From Trametopsis cervina (lineage: Eukaryota > Basidiomycota > Agaricomycetes > Polyporales > Irpicaceae), in assembly GCA_022385755.1 (NCBI GenBank), contig MU278365.1:503927-567926 (forward strand): a stretch of DNA of 64,000 nt, in the 5' to 3' direction. Below the pieces are notes generated by a model. That model was not told where the DNA came from, did not search any database, and worked only from the letters and a program-made list of their open reading frames with translations. Shown here in pieces: positions 33,316 to 45,615 of this stretch (positions within the stretch are counted from its first letter, which is position 1; each line of letters opens with the position of its first letter). Both the position numbers and the translations under genes were made by a program.

Positions 33316-33745
33316 TTCTGATACGTGTCTACGCACAGCGCAAACGAAGGCGGGTCAACCGACTCATATCTAACCACGTTTATTGATTTTACCCCATACC
33401 CGAACGACACGCTCTAATATACTGTGATTTATAGTTATATCCCAGTCTGTTTTCGTCTTCTTTTCTTTGACCCGCACGGGTGGCATCTGTGTATCTGTGG
33501 TTTATATACGTGTTGCGAGTCGTGTACTACTGTACGATCTCCCCTATATTTTGATTTCTATGGAATGAACTATCTGAAGGCCACATGTCTTGATCTGCAT
33601 TGTTGAATGAATCATGCAACCCGCCCGGAAGAACAATACATATGCGAATTCGCGCTGAGATACATCGAATTTTTATCTTGTACATCAATACCCCTTAGGT
33701 TACGTCTACACTTGCGTTCTCTACCAGTCTTCACTACGACGACAT
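33316..33745. other. Intergenic region between convergent genes
   Basis: This AT-rich 3' region lies between the acidic protein gene and seryl-tRNA synthetase. No gene is seen. Confidence 0.5.
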
Positions 33746-35494
33746 TCAAGCCTGCTTCCTCTGTAGGTTTTTCGGGAGTTCCTTCACCCAGGGGAGGAAA
33801 TCCCGGCCTTGCATGTACGGGCGCAGGACCTCAGGAATGACAAGACCCTAAGAAGCAACATGTCGGTAAATGTGGAAATCGTACGAGGCGTCCAACGTAC
33901 CTCCGGTGTCTGGTAGTTCTCAACGAGACAGCACAAAGCACGTTCTGTGGCGCAGAGCGTTCCGTTTAACATATGCACGTAGAGCTTACGCGCTTGATCC
34001 TTATTCTTGATACCCGCACGGATTTCTAGCCTGCGAGCCTCTACGAGATGGTAAGAAATCAGGTATCCAGAGAGTAAAAGCCAGCAACGTACGGTAGTCT
34101 GTGCAATTCGAACACGACACAAGCTCCTTGAATTCACCCTGGAATGGGAACCAGGCCTCCAGATCGTACTTCTGCGCAGCAGCCAAATTCAATGCTCCGG
34201 ACACGATGGCCACAACACGATACGGCAGCCCTAGGCTCTGATAAAACTCCTCGGACGTGGCAACCATCTGATCAAGCATCTCCCAGCTCTTCTCTGGGTG
34301 GGTGATGACGAACTGTTCGACCTTTTCGAACTGGTGGACACGGAAGATACCCCACATATCACGCCCTGCGCTGCCAGCTTCTTTTCTGAAACATGTCGAG
34401 TATCCAGCGTATTTGAGCGGGAGCTGGGTTTCTGGGTTTTCAAACCATTCGCCCGAGTGGAAGCTGGAAATCGGCTGCTCCGAAGTTGCTATCAAGTATT
34501 TCTCGTCATCGTTTGCAACGACCTATATCATACTTTCGATCAGTTCGGTCACAATCACACGGAGGACGACAGCAATGACCTTGTACAGTTCCTCATCGAA
34601 CTGATCCAACTGAGCCGTTTTCGCCATAACGTCTTTGTTCATGAAGTATGGCGGCTGAATCTTCTTGTATGTTTTCTTCCGCAGGAAATCAAGGCCATAC
34701 GTGATCAATGCTTGATTAAGGTCAACACCATCGTTTGTCAAGAAGTATCCTCTGTGCCCGGCGATTTTGGTACCTATTGTGGGTGAGCGAAAGAAAGAGC
34801 GGGGGAGCATGGCTAAGCAACAATTGCGCACCTCGTTCTAGATCCATTGCATCCAGACGGAGCAAAACTTCATGGTGCGGCATGATATCAGTCTTCTTCT
34901 CAACTTCGACCCCTTCCCCTTGAGGGTGCCATTTGCGAAGGATTGCGTTGTCGTCCTGTGCGAGGTATATTAGTCTATGGGAAAATAACTGTCTAACGTC
35001 CAAGATATACCTCTGTCAAGGAGACTGGTACGTCTTTGCCGACAATATTGCCTACAGTGGAAGCTTTCTGGCGCATCTTCTGTTCATATTCTTTGACTTC
35101 AGCACGCTTAGCTATGACCTGCTCGTCGAGGTCCTTCTTCTTCGCAACGAGATCGTCCGCAGACTCTTTTGCCTACACTAGCCGAGTCAAAAGAGGCTCA
35201 TGCAGGGAGATCGGATTGCAAAGTCGTGTGCGCACCTTTTTCTTCGCTGCGATCTCCTTCTGAACAGCGTTTACTTGTTTGCTGATCCCGTTCGCCTCAA
35301 AGTCCACTAAGTTCAAGGTTTAATCGCGTGTTTGCGTATCAAGGATACGGGTACTCACTCTTCACCCATTCTGTATACATCTGTATGACCTCGTCGACAA
35401 GCTCGACAGAGAGCCCGCGTTTCCGCTGGGACTCTTTGATTTCTGCGGCATTGCCGCCTTTATTGTCAATAAAATGTAGCACGTCGAGAGTCAT
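33746..35494 (-). CDS. SES1: Seryl-tRNA synthetase, cytosolic
   Basis: This class II aminoacyl-tRNA synthetase charges serine onto tRNA-Ser in the cytosol. It starts [20 protein letters not shown] followed by [20 protein letters not shown]. An N-terminal coiled-coil arm ([20 protein letters not shown] and neighbours) binds the long variable arm of tRNA-Ser. The catalytic part contains [20 protein letters not shown], the [15 protein letters not shown] block and motif 2, [20 protein letters not shown]. It continues [29 protein letters not shown] and [20 protein letters not shown], then motif 3, [19 protein letters not shown]. The C-terminus is [16 protein letters not shown]. The length of about 470 residues fits the eukaryotic cytosolic enzyme, and no mitochondrial presequence is seen. 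Confidence 0.95.
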
Positions 35495-35868
35495 GATACG
35501 CAGGCGATTGGGATGGAGATAGTAGTAGTTGAGTCAAGCGTTGCTCAAGAAGTTATACCGAGATATCTTTGGACGCCCATATCATTGTGGCGGTCCGATC
35601 AAACCATACCGATCGAAGATAAAGCTGACTCGAAAGCAATAGAATTATATATTCGGCTAGCGACGAGCTCGAGAGGGTAAAAGGATGTCATCAGAAGCGT
35701 TCAGATGTCGTACTTGAGAAGTAGTAGTGCTATGCAATAGTTAAACATGCGTGAGATGACAATATACAAACACGATGCGATGGAAGTGCGAGAGAGCGAC
35801 GGGAAGCAATGGGACAACAGAGATTGGTATCAGTAAGGTCTGAAATGTTTGAAGCTAGGAGAAAGAGT
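35495..35868. other. Intergenic region between SET1 and seryl-tRNA synthetase
   Basis: This 374-bp stretch contains the SET1 3' end and the seryl-tRNA synthetase promoter on the minus strand. No other feature is seen. Confidence 0.5.
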
Positions 35869-38800
35869 CTAATTAAGGTATCCACGGCACTTAGCGGAGC
35901 CACAAAGACACGGGATTTTGTCCTGTTCAATAGGGAAGTGGTAGTCTAAATGATAGACAACTTCAGTGATACCGTCAGGTGAAAGAACACGATATAACTG
36001 ACCGTATGTAATCTCACTACCCAACTCTATGTCCTGTTTCGCGTAAATCACAATCTTCTTCTCCCCACTGATCGTGATGATCTTGGCAGTGCAGTTGGGG
36101 TCGCATGAATGATTGATGAGCCGCCTTGAAAGTGACAGATGAGTGCATGTTCCTCATGTGTGTGAAAATGTAACTCACCCCAGGTTACCCTTCTTCGTAG
36201 CATCGACGACCAGATCCTCGTCTATGCGGAAGAGATAACTGCTTCCAATACCCTGACGCTCGTACGCTTTCTCTCTCTTATCCGCGACCTGCGCCCGAAT
36301 AACCTCTCCAACATACTCAATTACCATTTCACCGCGGGAGATCTTCTCCATGGCGTACAGACCCCAATCGTGAATCGGGGAACGAGCAAAGCGAAGGTGC
36401 TTCTTGCGTGTCTGAAGCTGATTGAACTTGACGAGCTCAGTTGCTGCCGTCTCGCCCTTCGACAGTGCCATGGCACGTTGTACTTGATTAATCTCCTCCA
36501 GCCCTTGAGCACGCCGCCTAGCATTAGCGCGATTGGACCTTGAGGACGTGACGTTCTGTGGCTGAGGGGGCTCTTCGGCAATGGCGGTGTCGGCGACGGC
36601 GGTACGAACGGCATATTGAGCAACATACGCTGCCTTCTCCGCGTGGGAAATCTTATAGTATCCTTCGGTGCGGGCTGAGCCTGTGGTGTGGACTCGAAAG
36701 GGAGGTGGGCCGTCAGCTTGGGGTTCGGATACGTTGGTCGGGGACGGAGACCGTCTTTCTGGTGCGCTACCTGACAGTGCAAGTTTCGTGTAATAGAGAT
36801 CTTCGTCGTCGTCGCATAAGCCGATTTCGTATGGGTTGACAGCAGGAGGCGGAGGCGGGCTGGGGCGGGCGACGCGCTTCGGTCCTAAGGCAGGAGATGC
36901 TGGCCGAGAGATGGAAGACTCGTAAGGTGGTGTAATATGAACCTGGGTGATAGCGGGTGTGTCGAATATGTCAGGTAAGACTTCATGAACAACCTCATGA
37001 ACCGGTTGCGCTTTATCCACCCTCTTGCTCTTCTTAACCTTCTTTGTTTCTTTCGCAGGTACAAGTATGTCGTCCGTAGCTTCCTGCTCTGCTTGCGGCT
37101 TGCTCTTCTTCCGGGCAGGGGCGTCCACCTCGCTCAGGATCGATGCGGCCCGCTTACGCGTAGTGGTCTCATCTGGCAAAGGCGCCGGCATGTCATCCTC
37201 CGACTCAACGTCCTCGTCGAGAACCACCTTAGCAGCGACCTTCTTCGGCTTTTTCTTTGGGCGGTCGTCATTCTGAGTGGTCTCTGCCAGTGGAAGAGGT
37301 GATAATGACCGCTCTTCCACTTCATTGTTTGGCTTCAGCTCTTCAAGAGTGCGCTTCTTTTCCTTCCTGAACGACAAGCCCTTCAACTTGGGGGCCACAT
37401 GCAGCCCGACCCTGTCCAGCGATTCAGCCTCTCGCTCCTTCAGCTCGATCGAGGTACCAGACTCCGTTCGACGCCTGCCTTTCTCCTCTGTGTACAGTCG
37501 CCGCATTTCCGCTGCTACAATCCGCTCCACGACGTCCTTCTGTAGCACTGCCTTTAAATCTTTGGCGATGATTTTCTCAGCTTGTTCAACAAGCTCGCGA
37601 TGGTCCCAATGAGCCTTGGAAGGAGCTTTGGGGAAGGCTGGAGCGGCGTGAATGGTGACGTTCACGGAATGCTGAGCCAGTGTACGCGTCCCAGAGTTCA
37701 AGAATATGGCCGAACGTCGCGCAGCGTCGTCCTTCTTAAACGTGACATACCACCCCCGGTGGTCTTGCAGCACCTAAACACAAAGAAACACTGAATCACG
37801 CAAACAAAGGGAGTGGAGCCACAAAGAACCCGTACCTTGTCAACCTCGAAGTCTTTGAAAAAGAATCGTACATCCTCTTCACGCACTGTCCCTCCCAAAT
37901 GACTCCCGTGGCCCTCCAGTGTCACATAGTCAAACCCATTCCTCGCCAACTCTTCGACGACGAGTTCGTGTTCTCTCTGCCTCGCACTCCTCGGAAGTCC
38001 TCCAGGCCGTCTTGATACCGGGGATGGCGACCGCGAGGGCGGGGCCGACGAATCTTCATCACCTCTGTCGAATCGTCGGTACGTAGGGCGATGCCGTCGA
38101 TCACGCCAGTGCACGGGAGTGGACGACGAAGAATGTGTTTGGGGGAGAGGACGCACAAAAGGGCGGGAAGAAGGACCTGCCTGGGAGGTTTCCATCCGGG
38201 CGCGCACTAGGCTGGGTGGCGGACGACGGATGAATGCTGGAGGCTGCCCAGGGTCCGCATGGGTATGGGGGATGGCGTTAGCAGTAACAGACGGGGAGGG
38301 CATGGGCGGTAGTGGGTGTTTGATAATACCGTTCGGTCTGAGTGACGTGGACTGGTAAGGCCCTATCCGTGAGGATTGACCTGGAATATGCGAACCTCCT
38401 CTCCACGGACCAGAGGACGGTGTGTTCCCTGAACTTGTACTGGGCGTGTTCCTCGACGCGTCTGCCTTCCTCCGCTCCTCCTCCTTCCTCTTCCTCTCCT
38501 TCTCGTCACGCTCCCTCCTCCTCTGCGCATCCAGCTCTTTCATCACCGCAGCCAGCAATTTTCCCTCCCCATCCAAAACGACCTTTAGCTCCTCGCCCTC
38601 TGCGATTGCAAGCTCATTGCCGACCCCTGTTGTCCCCCTTTTCCCATGCTCCCTCTCCCTACACTTCTTGGCCTCCTCGTTCGAGCTAAATCGTACCAAT
38701 ACAATCCCCAGCGCCGCGCCCGTCGCCTTGTTTATCTGTGGCTCAAATGATACAACCGGTCCATACGATCCAAAATGTCGTCGTATCGTAGAGTTTGGTG

Positions 38801-40225
38801 TCAGCGGTGACAGATTCATCACAAGCACTGCGGTCGGAGGCGGAGGGCCGGCTGAGTTGGCATCGTACTGAACGACCCAAAAGAGTTAGTGGGACGCTAA
38901 ATCGAAGCCTATTACGACGCACCTCGTATCTGGTCTCTACATATGTACTGCGCCCCGGTCTCAGTGACACTGGTCGCTTCGCATCACCCACAGCCTTCCG
39001 CGGGTCGCGTATAGCTGGTTCCTCCTCCCCTTCTGCAATTTCACCATTAAATCTATACAATAGCTCCTTGCCCTTTGTCTTCCCTTTCACCCGTTCCGAG
39101 CCAGACTCGCGAAGCTTGTCTCGCAGAGCTCTTAGTCGCGAATCCGTTTCCTTGTCACTGGATAGAACATGTGGATCGAGGAGAACCTTGAAGTCCGGAC
39201 CTTCGGGGTAATGTGAACGTGCAGGTGGCCATGGTGGAGGCGGGGGTAATGAGTATAGTTTTGGAGGTGATGGAGGCCGTGGAGGTGGAGGGGGCGATGG
39301 TGGTGAGAGCACCTCTGCAGGTTTGGGTGAAGGTGGTCTTGGTGAACGAGGAGGAGAATCAAAGGCGTTCGGTTGGAGGCGGGTATTTCTGGGGCCTGCC
39401 TGCGGTAATCGTATGGGTAGAGGTGCTTGTATTGAGGGCAGTGGCGGGGGTGCTGGCGGTTGGTCTTCTGGAGGCGGAGGTGGGGGCGGTGGATCCGAAA
39501 ATGGTGGGGGAGGCGGTTGCTGTGGCGGGGCATCTGAAGGAGGAGGGGGAGGGGGAGCACCAGATGGTGGTGGAGGAGGAGGGGGTGTTGAAGATGGCGG
39601 TGGCGGAGGTGGTGGCTCCGTTGTCGGTTGAGGTGGTGGCGGTCTCAGCCGGAATGAAATGGCAGGAGCCTTCAAGTCAAGCCCTGAGGATTGCCCATTG
39701 AGGCCAGAGGACCCTGCTTGAGCAGTAGAACGCGACAGGGATGGCTCATTTGGTGCGCTACGCGGACCAGAAGAGGCGCCTACGCCGTTCACTTGGTGTT
39801 GTTGCGACTAAAGAAAGAGCGAATAAGCTTACGCTGCCCAGCAAAACCAGAATAACACTGCAATTTACTCCACTAGCGCTGCTCCCCGGTTGATTGAGTG
39901 TGTTTGAGACTGTCGCGCCGTCCACTTGCTTACCCTTGTAGGACGTGTATCTGGCGCTCGGTCCCGTTGGCGGTGTTGGGACGGCGGGGCTAGCAGAGTC
40001 ATTTGACGGAGAGACCTGCCCATTCACGTATGGCTTTGCTGTGAGAGAGGCCTTTGGACCCTGTGGTAGAGGTCGTTGCTGGCTAACGAGACTCCTGGGC
40101 CCTGTGGGAGGCGTTGCTCCTAATCTTGGGTTGCTCGGATTGGCTGGCTGCGACGATACGCCCGATGCCTGAAAGGTGTGCAGCAACGCACGCGGTGCTC
40201 GCGGCGGGGCCTTGCCAGACATCAT
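35869..40225 (-). CDS. SET1: Histone H3K4 methyltransferase SET1 (COMPASS catalytic subunit)
   Basis: This nuclear enzyme methylates histone H3 Lys4 within the COMPASS complex. The start at 40225 gives [20 protein letters not shown] (a second ATG follows at once). Exon 2 holds an extreme Pro-rich low-complexity tract (39240-39660). The RNA-recognition-like domain follows: [20 protein letters not shown] and [18 protein letters not shown] second fold, [15 protein letters not shown] joined to [19 protein letters not shown], is the SET-associated RRM-like region. A long basic/acidic linker leads to the n-SET region ([18 protein letters not shown]) and then the SET domain: [58 protein letters not shown] and the NHSCDPNC motif. 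The post-SET Cys cluster is [14 protein letters not shown]. An intron at 35946-36002 joins ITY to DYHFPIEQ. Predicted length is about 1,300 residues. Confidence 0.93.
35946..36002 (-). other. In-frame, stop-free intron inside the SET domain
   Basis: This GT-AG intron is 57 nt, a multiple of three, and has no in-frame stop. Removal restores the family sequence ITYDYHFPIE. Retention would insert 19 residues between the Tyr-rich active-site strand and the following loop without truncating the protein. Confidence 0.65.
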
Positions 40226-41114
40226 CCAGCTCGGCAGCGAGGCTGGTGGGGGTTATGGAGGTGGGCGAGAGAAAGAGATGGTGATGGTTTCTCTTAAGGT
40301 GAACGAGCGCGGCAAAGTCGTTGGTCGCAATTGCTTGTGCCCAAATTCTCCGGGAAAGTGGGCTGTGCGTGCTCGATGTTTGTGATGTTTATTGTAGAGT
40401 TATTCTCACGCATTTGTTGTTCCTCCAGCACGAACAGTTTGGATTCATTCGGGGGGACTCATTGGTATCTACTACACTGAAATCGACGGCTTACTAGACA
40501 GGCCCTGTGATATCCCACGCGAGACCACCTCCACACTCTCTGAGTTCCTTCACTAGTGCAACGCACTTCTTTCCAACCTCTCCACGACACGCAGTGGAAC
40601 AAACCATTCCAGAGTTTGAGCGGGGAAGGATCAGGAGCTGGCCCACGAGCGGCCACGAAGCAGTGAACAAATTGTAACCAGAGTTCGATATATTCAATCT
40701 CCGGTGGTCTGTGCTTAGTCAGCAATGGAGGCCTTAGCTTGACTCCTGAAATTCGGAGCTCGGGCTGCAACTGCTCTCAATCATCTTAGCAACTGTATAC
40801 ACAGCAGCATACGGCATGTTGAACGACTCTTTCGACGGTGCGAGATCAACGCGAAGTTTCATACATATATGCGTGTCTTGCCACCGCGAGAAAGTTTATT
40901 GTAAGTGCAAGCATCATGCAATGTGAAGACAACAGCTGCTGATACGGGCCAAGCAGACCGCTCGGGCCAGAATCTCATGTACCCTACTTATTCAGAGAAT
41001 AACGGGACATACATGGACGCTGGCCATCAGCACCATTTTCAACGCACCGAATACCCTGCAAGGAATTCCTTGTGTTCCCCCGCTTGTGAAGTAAGAGAGC
41101 GCACAAAGGTGCAG
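40226..41114. other. Intergenic region upstream of SET1
   Basis: This is the divergent promoter region between SET1 and the unknown gene starting near 41.1 kb. A minus-strand frame ending at 40494 (CVALVKELRECGGGLAWDIT) looks mildly protein-like but has no partner exon or start that I can defend. Confidence 0.4.
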
Positions 41115-42021
41115 ACGATGGCTAGGCAGCAAGAACCGGTCGAGATATAGCGAGTTGGACTCAGCGACTGTTGCCTGGCTGCAGCTCAAGGTACTTCTCT
41201 CAGCTCAGGTACGTACCCGACGGCGTGTCTCGACAGCTAATATTCATAACAGACGGATGACAGGGCGCTGGGCACCCTGCTCGGTGTTCTTATATCCACG
41301 AGGACCGTGATACAAGGATCTGGAGTGTATGCAGAGCGTCTTAGGGAGCCGATATCCAAGCTCAGAAGTATGTCAAAGAATCAGGCGGTACAGGCGGTCA
41401 CCAAATCAGTCATATTCTGGGCGGTGGTTCAGGAGATGCACATCTCGGGTTCTCAGGGCGGGGCTGCATACGGCGAACGAAGAGACTGTTTACGAACCCT
41501 CCTCGCGGTAGATTGGCGTCTGCTTGGATACACGAGACCGCGTTGTTAACATAAACGGCTGACAGCTGAGCCTAGACAACGCCATCTGCCAACTCGAGAA
41601 GGCATTTGACCTTATCGCCTCCCTGAGTCCCTCCACCTTCTCAATGAAGGTGCGACTGCCAGGACACAAATGAACGGTCTTCGCCTTTACATATAGCTGT
41701 CATGGGCTCGTTCAGGGACTATCGTTATACAGCTGTGTACAGTTGGGATCTTTGGCATGTGCGGTTCCAGGTTATGCCACATGTAAAGGCAACTCATCCG
41801 AGGACTGTCCCGAAGGTTTTCAGGTAGGTACCGCGACAAGGGATCGTGTCGTCATTCTCCTCAAGACGGACCTATTCCTGACTTTTATGTTCAATTAGAT
41901 ACGCAAGATAGCTTCAGGAACGGACCACAAGCTGCTTTTCGTCGAGTGGGAAGATTGTCTGAATGTGGGAGGCGCGCCAGAAGACGACAAAGCAGTACTG
42001 CGGCAAGGACAACTAAACTAA
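41115..42021 (+). CDS. Unrecognised multi-exon gene, 5' end unresolved
   Basis: A chain of exons joined in phase 0 supports a real gene. 41115-41190 ends SELDSATVAWLQLK. The next exon, from 41253, starts TDDRALGTLLGVLISTRTVI. Then come EMHISGSQGGAAYGERRDCL, LSLDNAICQLEKAFDLIASL, GLSLYSCVQLGSLACAVPGY and finally IRKIASGTDHKLLFVEWEDC, ending VLRQGQLN with TAA at 42019-42021. Every mapped intron falls between codons. The start codon and any exons upstream of 41115 could not be fixed. There is no membrane helix; the Cys-containing block (VPGYATCKGNSSEDCPEGFQ) could be a small folded unit. I do not recognise the family. A 12-bp inverted repeat follows the stop. Confidence 0.5.
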
Positions 42022-42724
42022 GATCGAACTGGAAACAGGAGGTGGGGCCATCTTCATTGGATTCACCTCCTGTTTGACTAGACGCAGGCGCCTCACATCA
42101 TCGTCAGAAATACCATTGCGGTGATGAATTCGGAGCTAGCAAGCAGGAGGGCACATGGACTTCCAAGAACCTGGGAACTTTGGGTGCTGCGGAAGCCGTG
42201 CCTGGCAGGAAAACGGCAAACAACTCTCACACGTGCCGCAGCCATACTCGTTCGTCTTCTCACGCTTTACTTCACGCCTTTCTCACCGGCATATGATTGT
42301 TAGACTTGGTCACACCGCCGCGGGCTTGGCACCCTTTCGCATACCCATTGAGGAAGATATTCCCGCGCCTCTGGTCGTCCGGCTCGGATTGTATCTCGTC
42401 GCATAACAGAGCAGATATGTCGCTAGCTCTTGCATGAACCTTGATAGCAGAGACTCTACAGCATACGCTCTACGAACAGATCAACGCCGTCATTCAAAAT
42501 TTCAATACTGGACGATTTCAAACACGTCTGAGTCGGCGGCTGTGGCGAAAGCTTCCTATCGCTATCGAACACAGCTCTTTCCATCTAGGGAGGAGGACCG
42601 GGGCTCCTCAACTGCGATAGCCAACTTCCAGCTCTGGCCTATCTCACCAAGCAGAGACGTTTCACCACGCGCGGATGGGAAGCATCGTGACACAGAATGC
42701 ACCCGCTTCCGTTTCCCGAGGGAA
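42022..42724. other. Intergenic region upstream of OPT transporter 2
   Basis: This region contains the inverted repeat at 42033-42075 just after the preceding stop codon, then about 650 bp without a supported gene leading to the OPT TATA box. Confidence 0.45.
42033..42075. repeat. 12-bp perfect inverted repeat (potential hairpin)
   Basis: AAACAGGAGGTG at 42033-42044 is the exact reverse complement of CACCTCCTGTTT at 42064-42075, with a 19-nt loop. It begins 12 nt after the stop codon of the gene ending at 42021, so it would form a stem-loop in the 3' UTR. Confidence 0.6.
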
Positions 42725-42731
42725 TATAAAT
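42725..42731 (+). promoter_or_regulatory. TATA box of OPT transporter 2
   Basis: TATAAAT lies 93 bp before the ATG at 42818. Confidence 0.6.
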
Positions 42732-42817
42732 ATTGTCTGCGTTATCTCCATGCACTCCTCCCTTCCTGACAGGCCTCTCCTCACATCCGCCTGTGGTTCA
42801 CAGAGGCAGAACTCGCC

Positions 42818-45615
42818 ATGTCGACCCCCTCCATTGAGGAAAAATTCGACCCCGTCGAGGAGAAACAGGCGCACGGTGAGTCTGCCTTCTATTCGCTTCA
42901 GGTCTTGTACGCTGAACTCTCCCCACGCGTGCAGTCGTCCCCGACGTTGCAGAGTTCGACGACCCCAACCTCGATCTCGAGCATGCCGAGGGTTTTGAAG
43001 ACGACTCGCCGTACCCGGAGGTGCGATCCGCCGTCGCCAACACCGATGACCCAGACATGCCGGTCAACACCTTCCGCGCGTGGTTTGTCGGTGTCATATG
43101 GGCCATTATCATCCCCGGCCTCAACCAATTCTTTTTCTTCCGCTTCCCATCCGTCACTGTCACCTCTGTCGTAGCTCAGCTCATCTCCTTCCCCGTGATG
43201 CGCCTGTGGGCCCGTGTTGTGCCTTCTGTCAAGATCTACGGTGTCTCGCTCAATCCGGGCCGATTCACTATCAAGGAGCACGTTTTGATCACCATTATGG
43301 CCGGTGTTGGTGCAGGTTCAGCATACGCTGTGCGTATATATTTTCACAATACATCCTAGATTGTGTAACTGACAAAGCACCCCCCACAGACCGACATCGT
43401 TGCTGTTCAGCGCGTTTATTACAACCAGACCTACAACTTCAGCTACCAATGGCTGCTGGTCATGTCCACTCAGCTCATCGGATTCTCCATCGGCGGTATC
43501 GCGCGTCGCTTCCTCGTTACACCACCTTCCATGATCTGGCCCGCAAACCTCGTCACATGCACCCTGTTCAACACGCTGCACTCGCAGCAGTACGCCGGCA
43601 TGGGTACTCGCGGCGGTATCTCGCGCGAGCGGTTCTTCACGTACGGCCTCATCGCCGTCTTCTGCTGGGAGTTCCTCCCGACCTACCTCTTCCAGGCGTT
43701 GAGCGTGTTCAACTGGGTGTGCTGGATTGCGCCGGAGAACATTGTTGTCAATCAGTTGTTCGGGACGGCGACCGGCTTGGGAATGTCTATTCTCACGTTC
43801 GACTGGGCGCAGATCACCTTCGTTGGGAATCCGTTGGCTTGGCCGTGGTGGGCGCAGGCGAACGTGGCAACGGCCATGGTCATCTTCTACTGTCAGTGTC
43901 AAATATTTGTGCGGTATGTGTGCTAGGCTGAATTCTCTCGTTGCTCAGGGATCCTTGCGCCTGCGCTGTACTACACGAACACATGGAACTCGAAGTACAT
44001 GCCCATCTCGTCGTCGACATCCTTCGACAACACGGGTAAGAAGTACCAAGTACTCAAGATCCTCGACGACAACAACAACTTCAATCTTGAGAAGTACAAG
44101 GCCTACTCGCCGCTATTCCTGTCCACGTGCTTTGCTATTTCGTATGGACTCTCGTTCGCCTCCATTACAGGTGTGTCTATCTCTTCGAATGTCCAAACAA
44201 AACCTGCGCTGACCGACGATCTGTGATGACTAGCGACACTCACCCACACCTTCATCTACTACCGTAAACAAATCTGGGTGGCAGCTCGTCGATCCATCCA
44301 TGAGCAGGCCGACATTCACGCCCGCCTGATGTCGAAGTATAAGCAGGTGCCTGACTGGTGGTACGCCGTCGTCTTCCGTGAGTCAACTCCGCTATTCGTC
44401 TGTGGGCAGCAGCAATGCTAACATCTTACACCAGTGGCCATGTTTGTCTTCGGTATCATCGTCATCGAGGTTTGGCCCACGCAGATGCCCGTGTGGGCCT
44501 TCGTCCTGGCTCTCGTGCGTCAACTTACTTCACATCCATTTCCGCGCCGTACTGACGGGATGACACGCGACAGATCATCTCGTTTGTGTACACTATCCCA
44601 ATCGGCATGATCCAGGCCATCACGAACAACCAGGTCGGCTTGAACGTGATCACGGAGCTCATCATTGGATATGCGCTGCCCGGCCGTCCCATTGCGATGA
44701 TGATGTTCAAGACTTGGGGTTACATTACCATGGCGCAGGCTCTTCAGTTCACGTCTGACTTCAAGCTCGGTCATTACATGAAAATCCCGTACGTTCTTCT
44801 TGCGTATGCCTACCCTTCGTACCAAGGCTAATGCAATACAGCCCCCGCCCGATGTTCTGGTGCCAAGTTGTGGCGACCGTCATCGCCGGCACGGTTCAAC
44901 TGGGTGTGCAAGCCTGGATGTTCACCAACGTCCAGGACATGTGTTCCACCGACCAGCCGGACGGGTTCATCTGCCCCAGCACCCAGGTATTCGGAACCGC
45001 CTCGATCATCTGGGGCGTCATCGGGCCCGCACGGCAGTTCAGCCCAGGACAGATCTACTACGGCCTTGTCTTCTTCTTCCTCATCGGCTTCCTCGCCCCC
45101 GTCATCACGCGCATCATCCAGATCCGTGTGCACTCGCGCATCATCAAGTACATCAACTGGCCGCTCATCTTCAGCGCGACGGGCCTCATCCCGCCCGCGA
45201 CGCCGAGCAACTATGTGGCGTGGTGCGTTACTGGGTTCGTGTTCAACTATGTTGTCAGGAGGCGTCATTTCTCGTGGTGGACCAAGTACAACTGTGCGTA
45301 GCTGTGATGTCGTTCATCGTGGTCTTTCCGCCTGATCAATTTTCTTCGCAGACGTACTGGCTGCCGCATTGGACGCTGGGCTCGCGCTGGCGGTGGTGTT
45401 CATCTTCTTTGTGCTGCAGTTCCCGAAGAGTGGCACGATTGGGTTGACGACGATCCAGACGTGGTGGGGCAACACCGTGTTTGCCAACACAGCCGACGCG
45501 GCGAAGGCGCCACTGTGGTCGCTGCCTCCGAACAAGACCTTCGGGTATGTATATATTAATCATCATGTGTACTACCTTGCTGACCACTTCATGCAGTCCT
45601 GCGACGTGGGATTAG
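42818..45615 (+). CDS. Oligopeptide transporter (OPT family), second copy
   Basis: This is a proton-coupled peptide importer of the plasma membrane, encoded in about ten exons starting [19 protein letters not shown]. Landmarks in order are [60 protein letters not shown] and the classical [20 protein letters not shown]. They continue with [40 protein letters not shown] and [20 protein letters not shown]. The C-terminal part has [20 protein letters not shown] and [20 protein letters not shown]. The last short exon gives PATWD with TAG at 45613-45615. The intact [10 protein letters not shown] motif places it in the main fungal OPT group, unlike the divergent first copy about 20 kb away. Substrate (tetra- or pentapeptides, glutathione or siderophore-like compounds) cannot be read from sequence. 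Confidence 0.93.

Noticed and set aside
39213..39701. Plus-strand open frames rich in Val/Gly/Glu
   Set aside because: They are the antisense shadow of the SET1 poly-proline tract.
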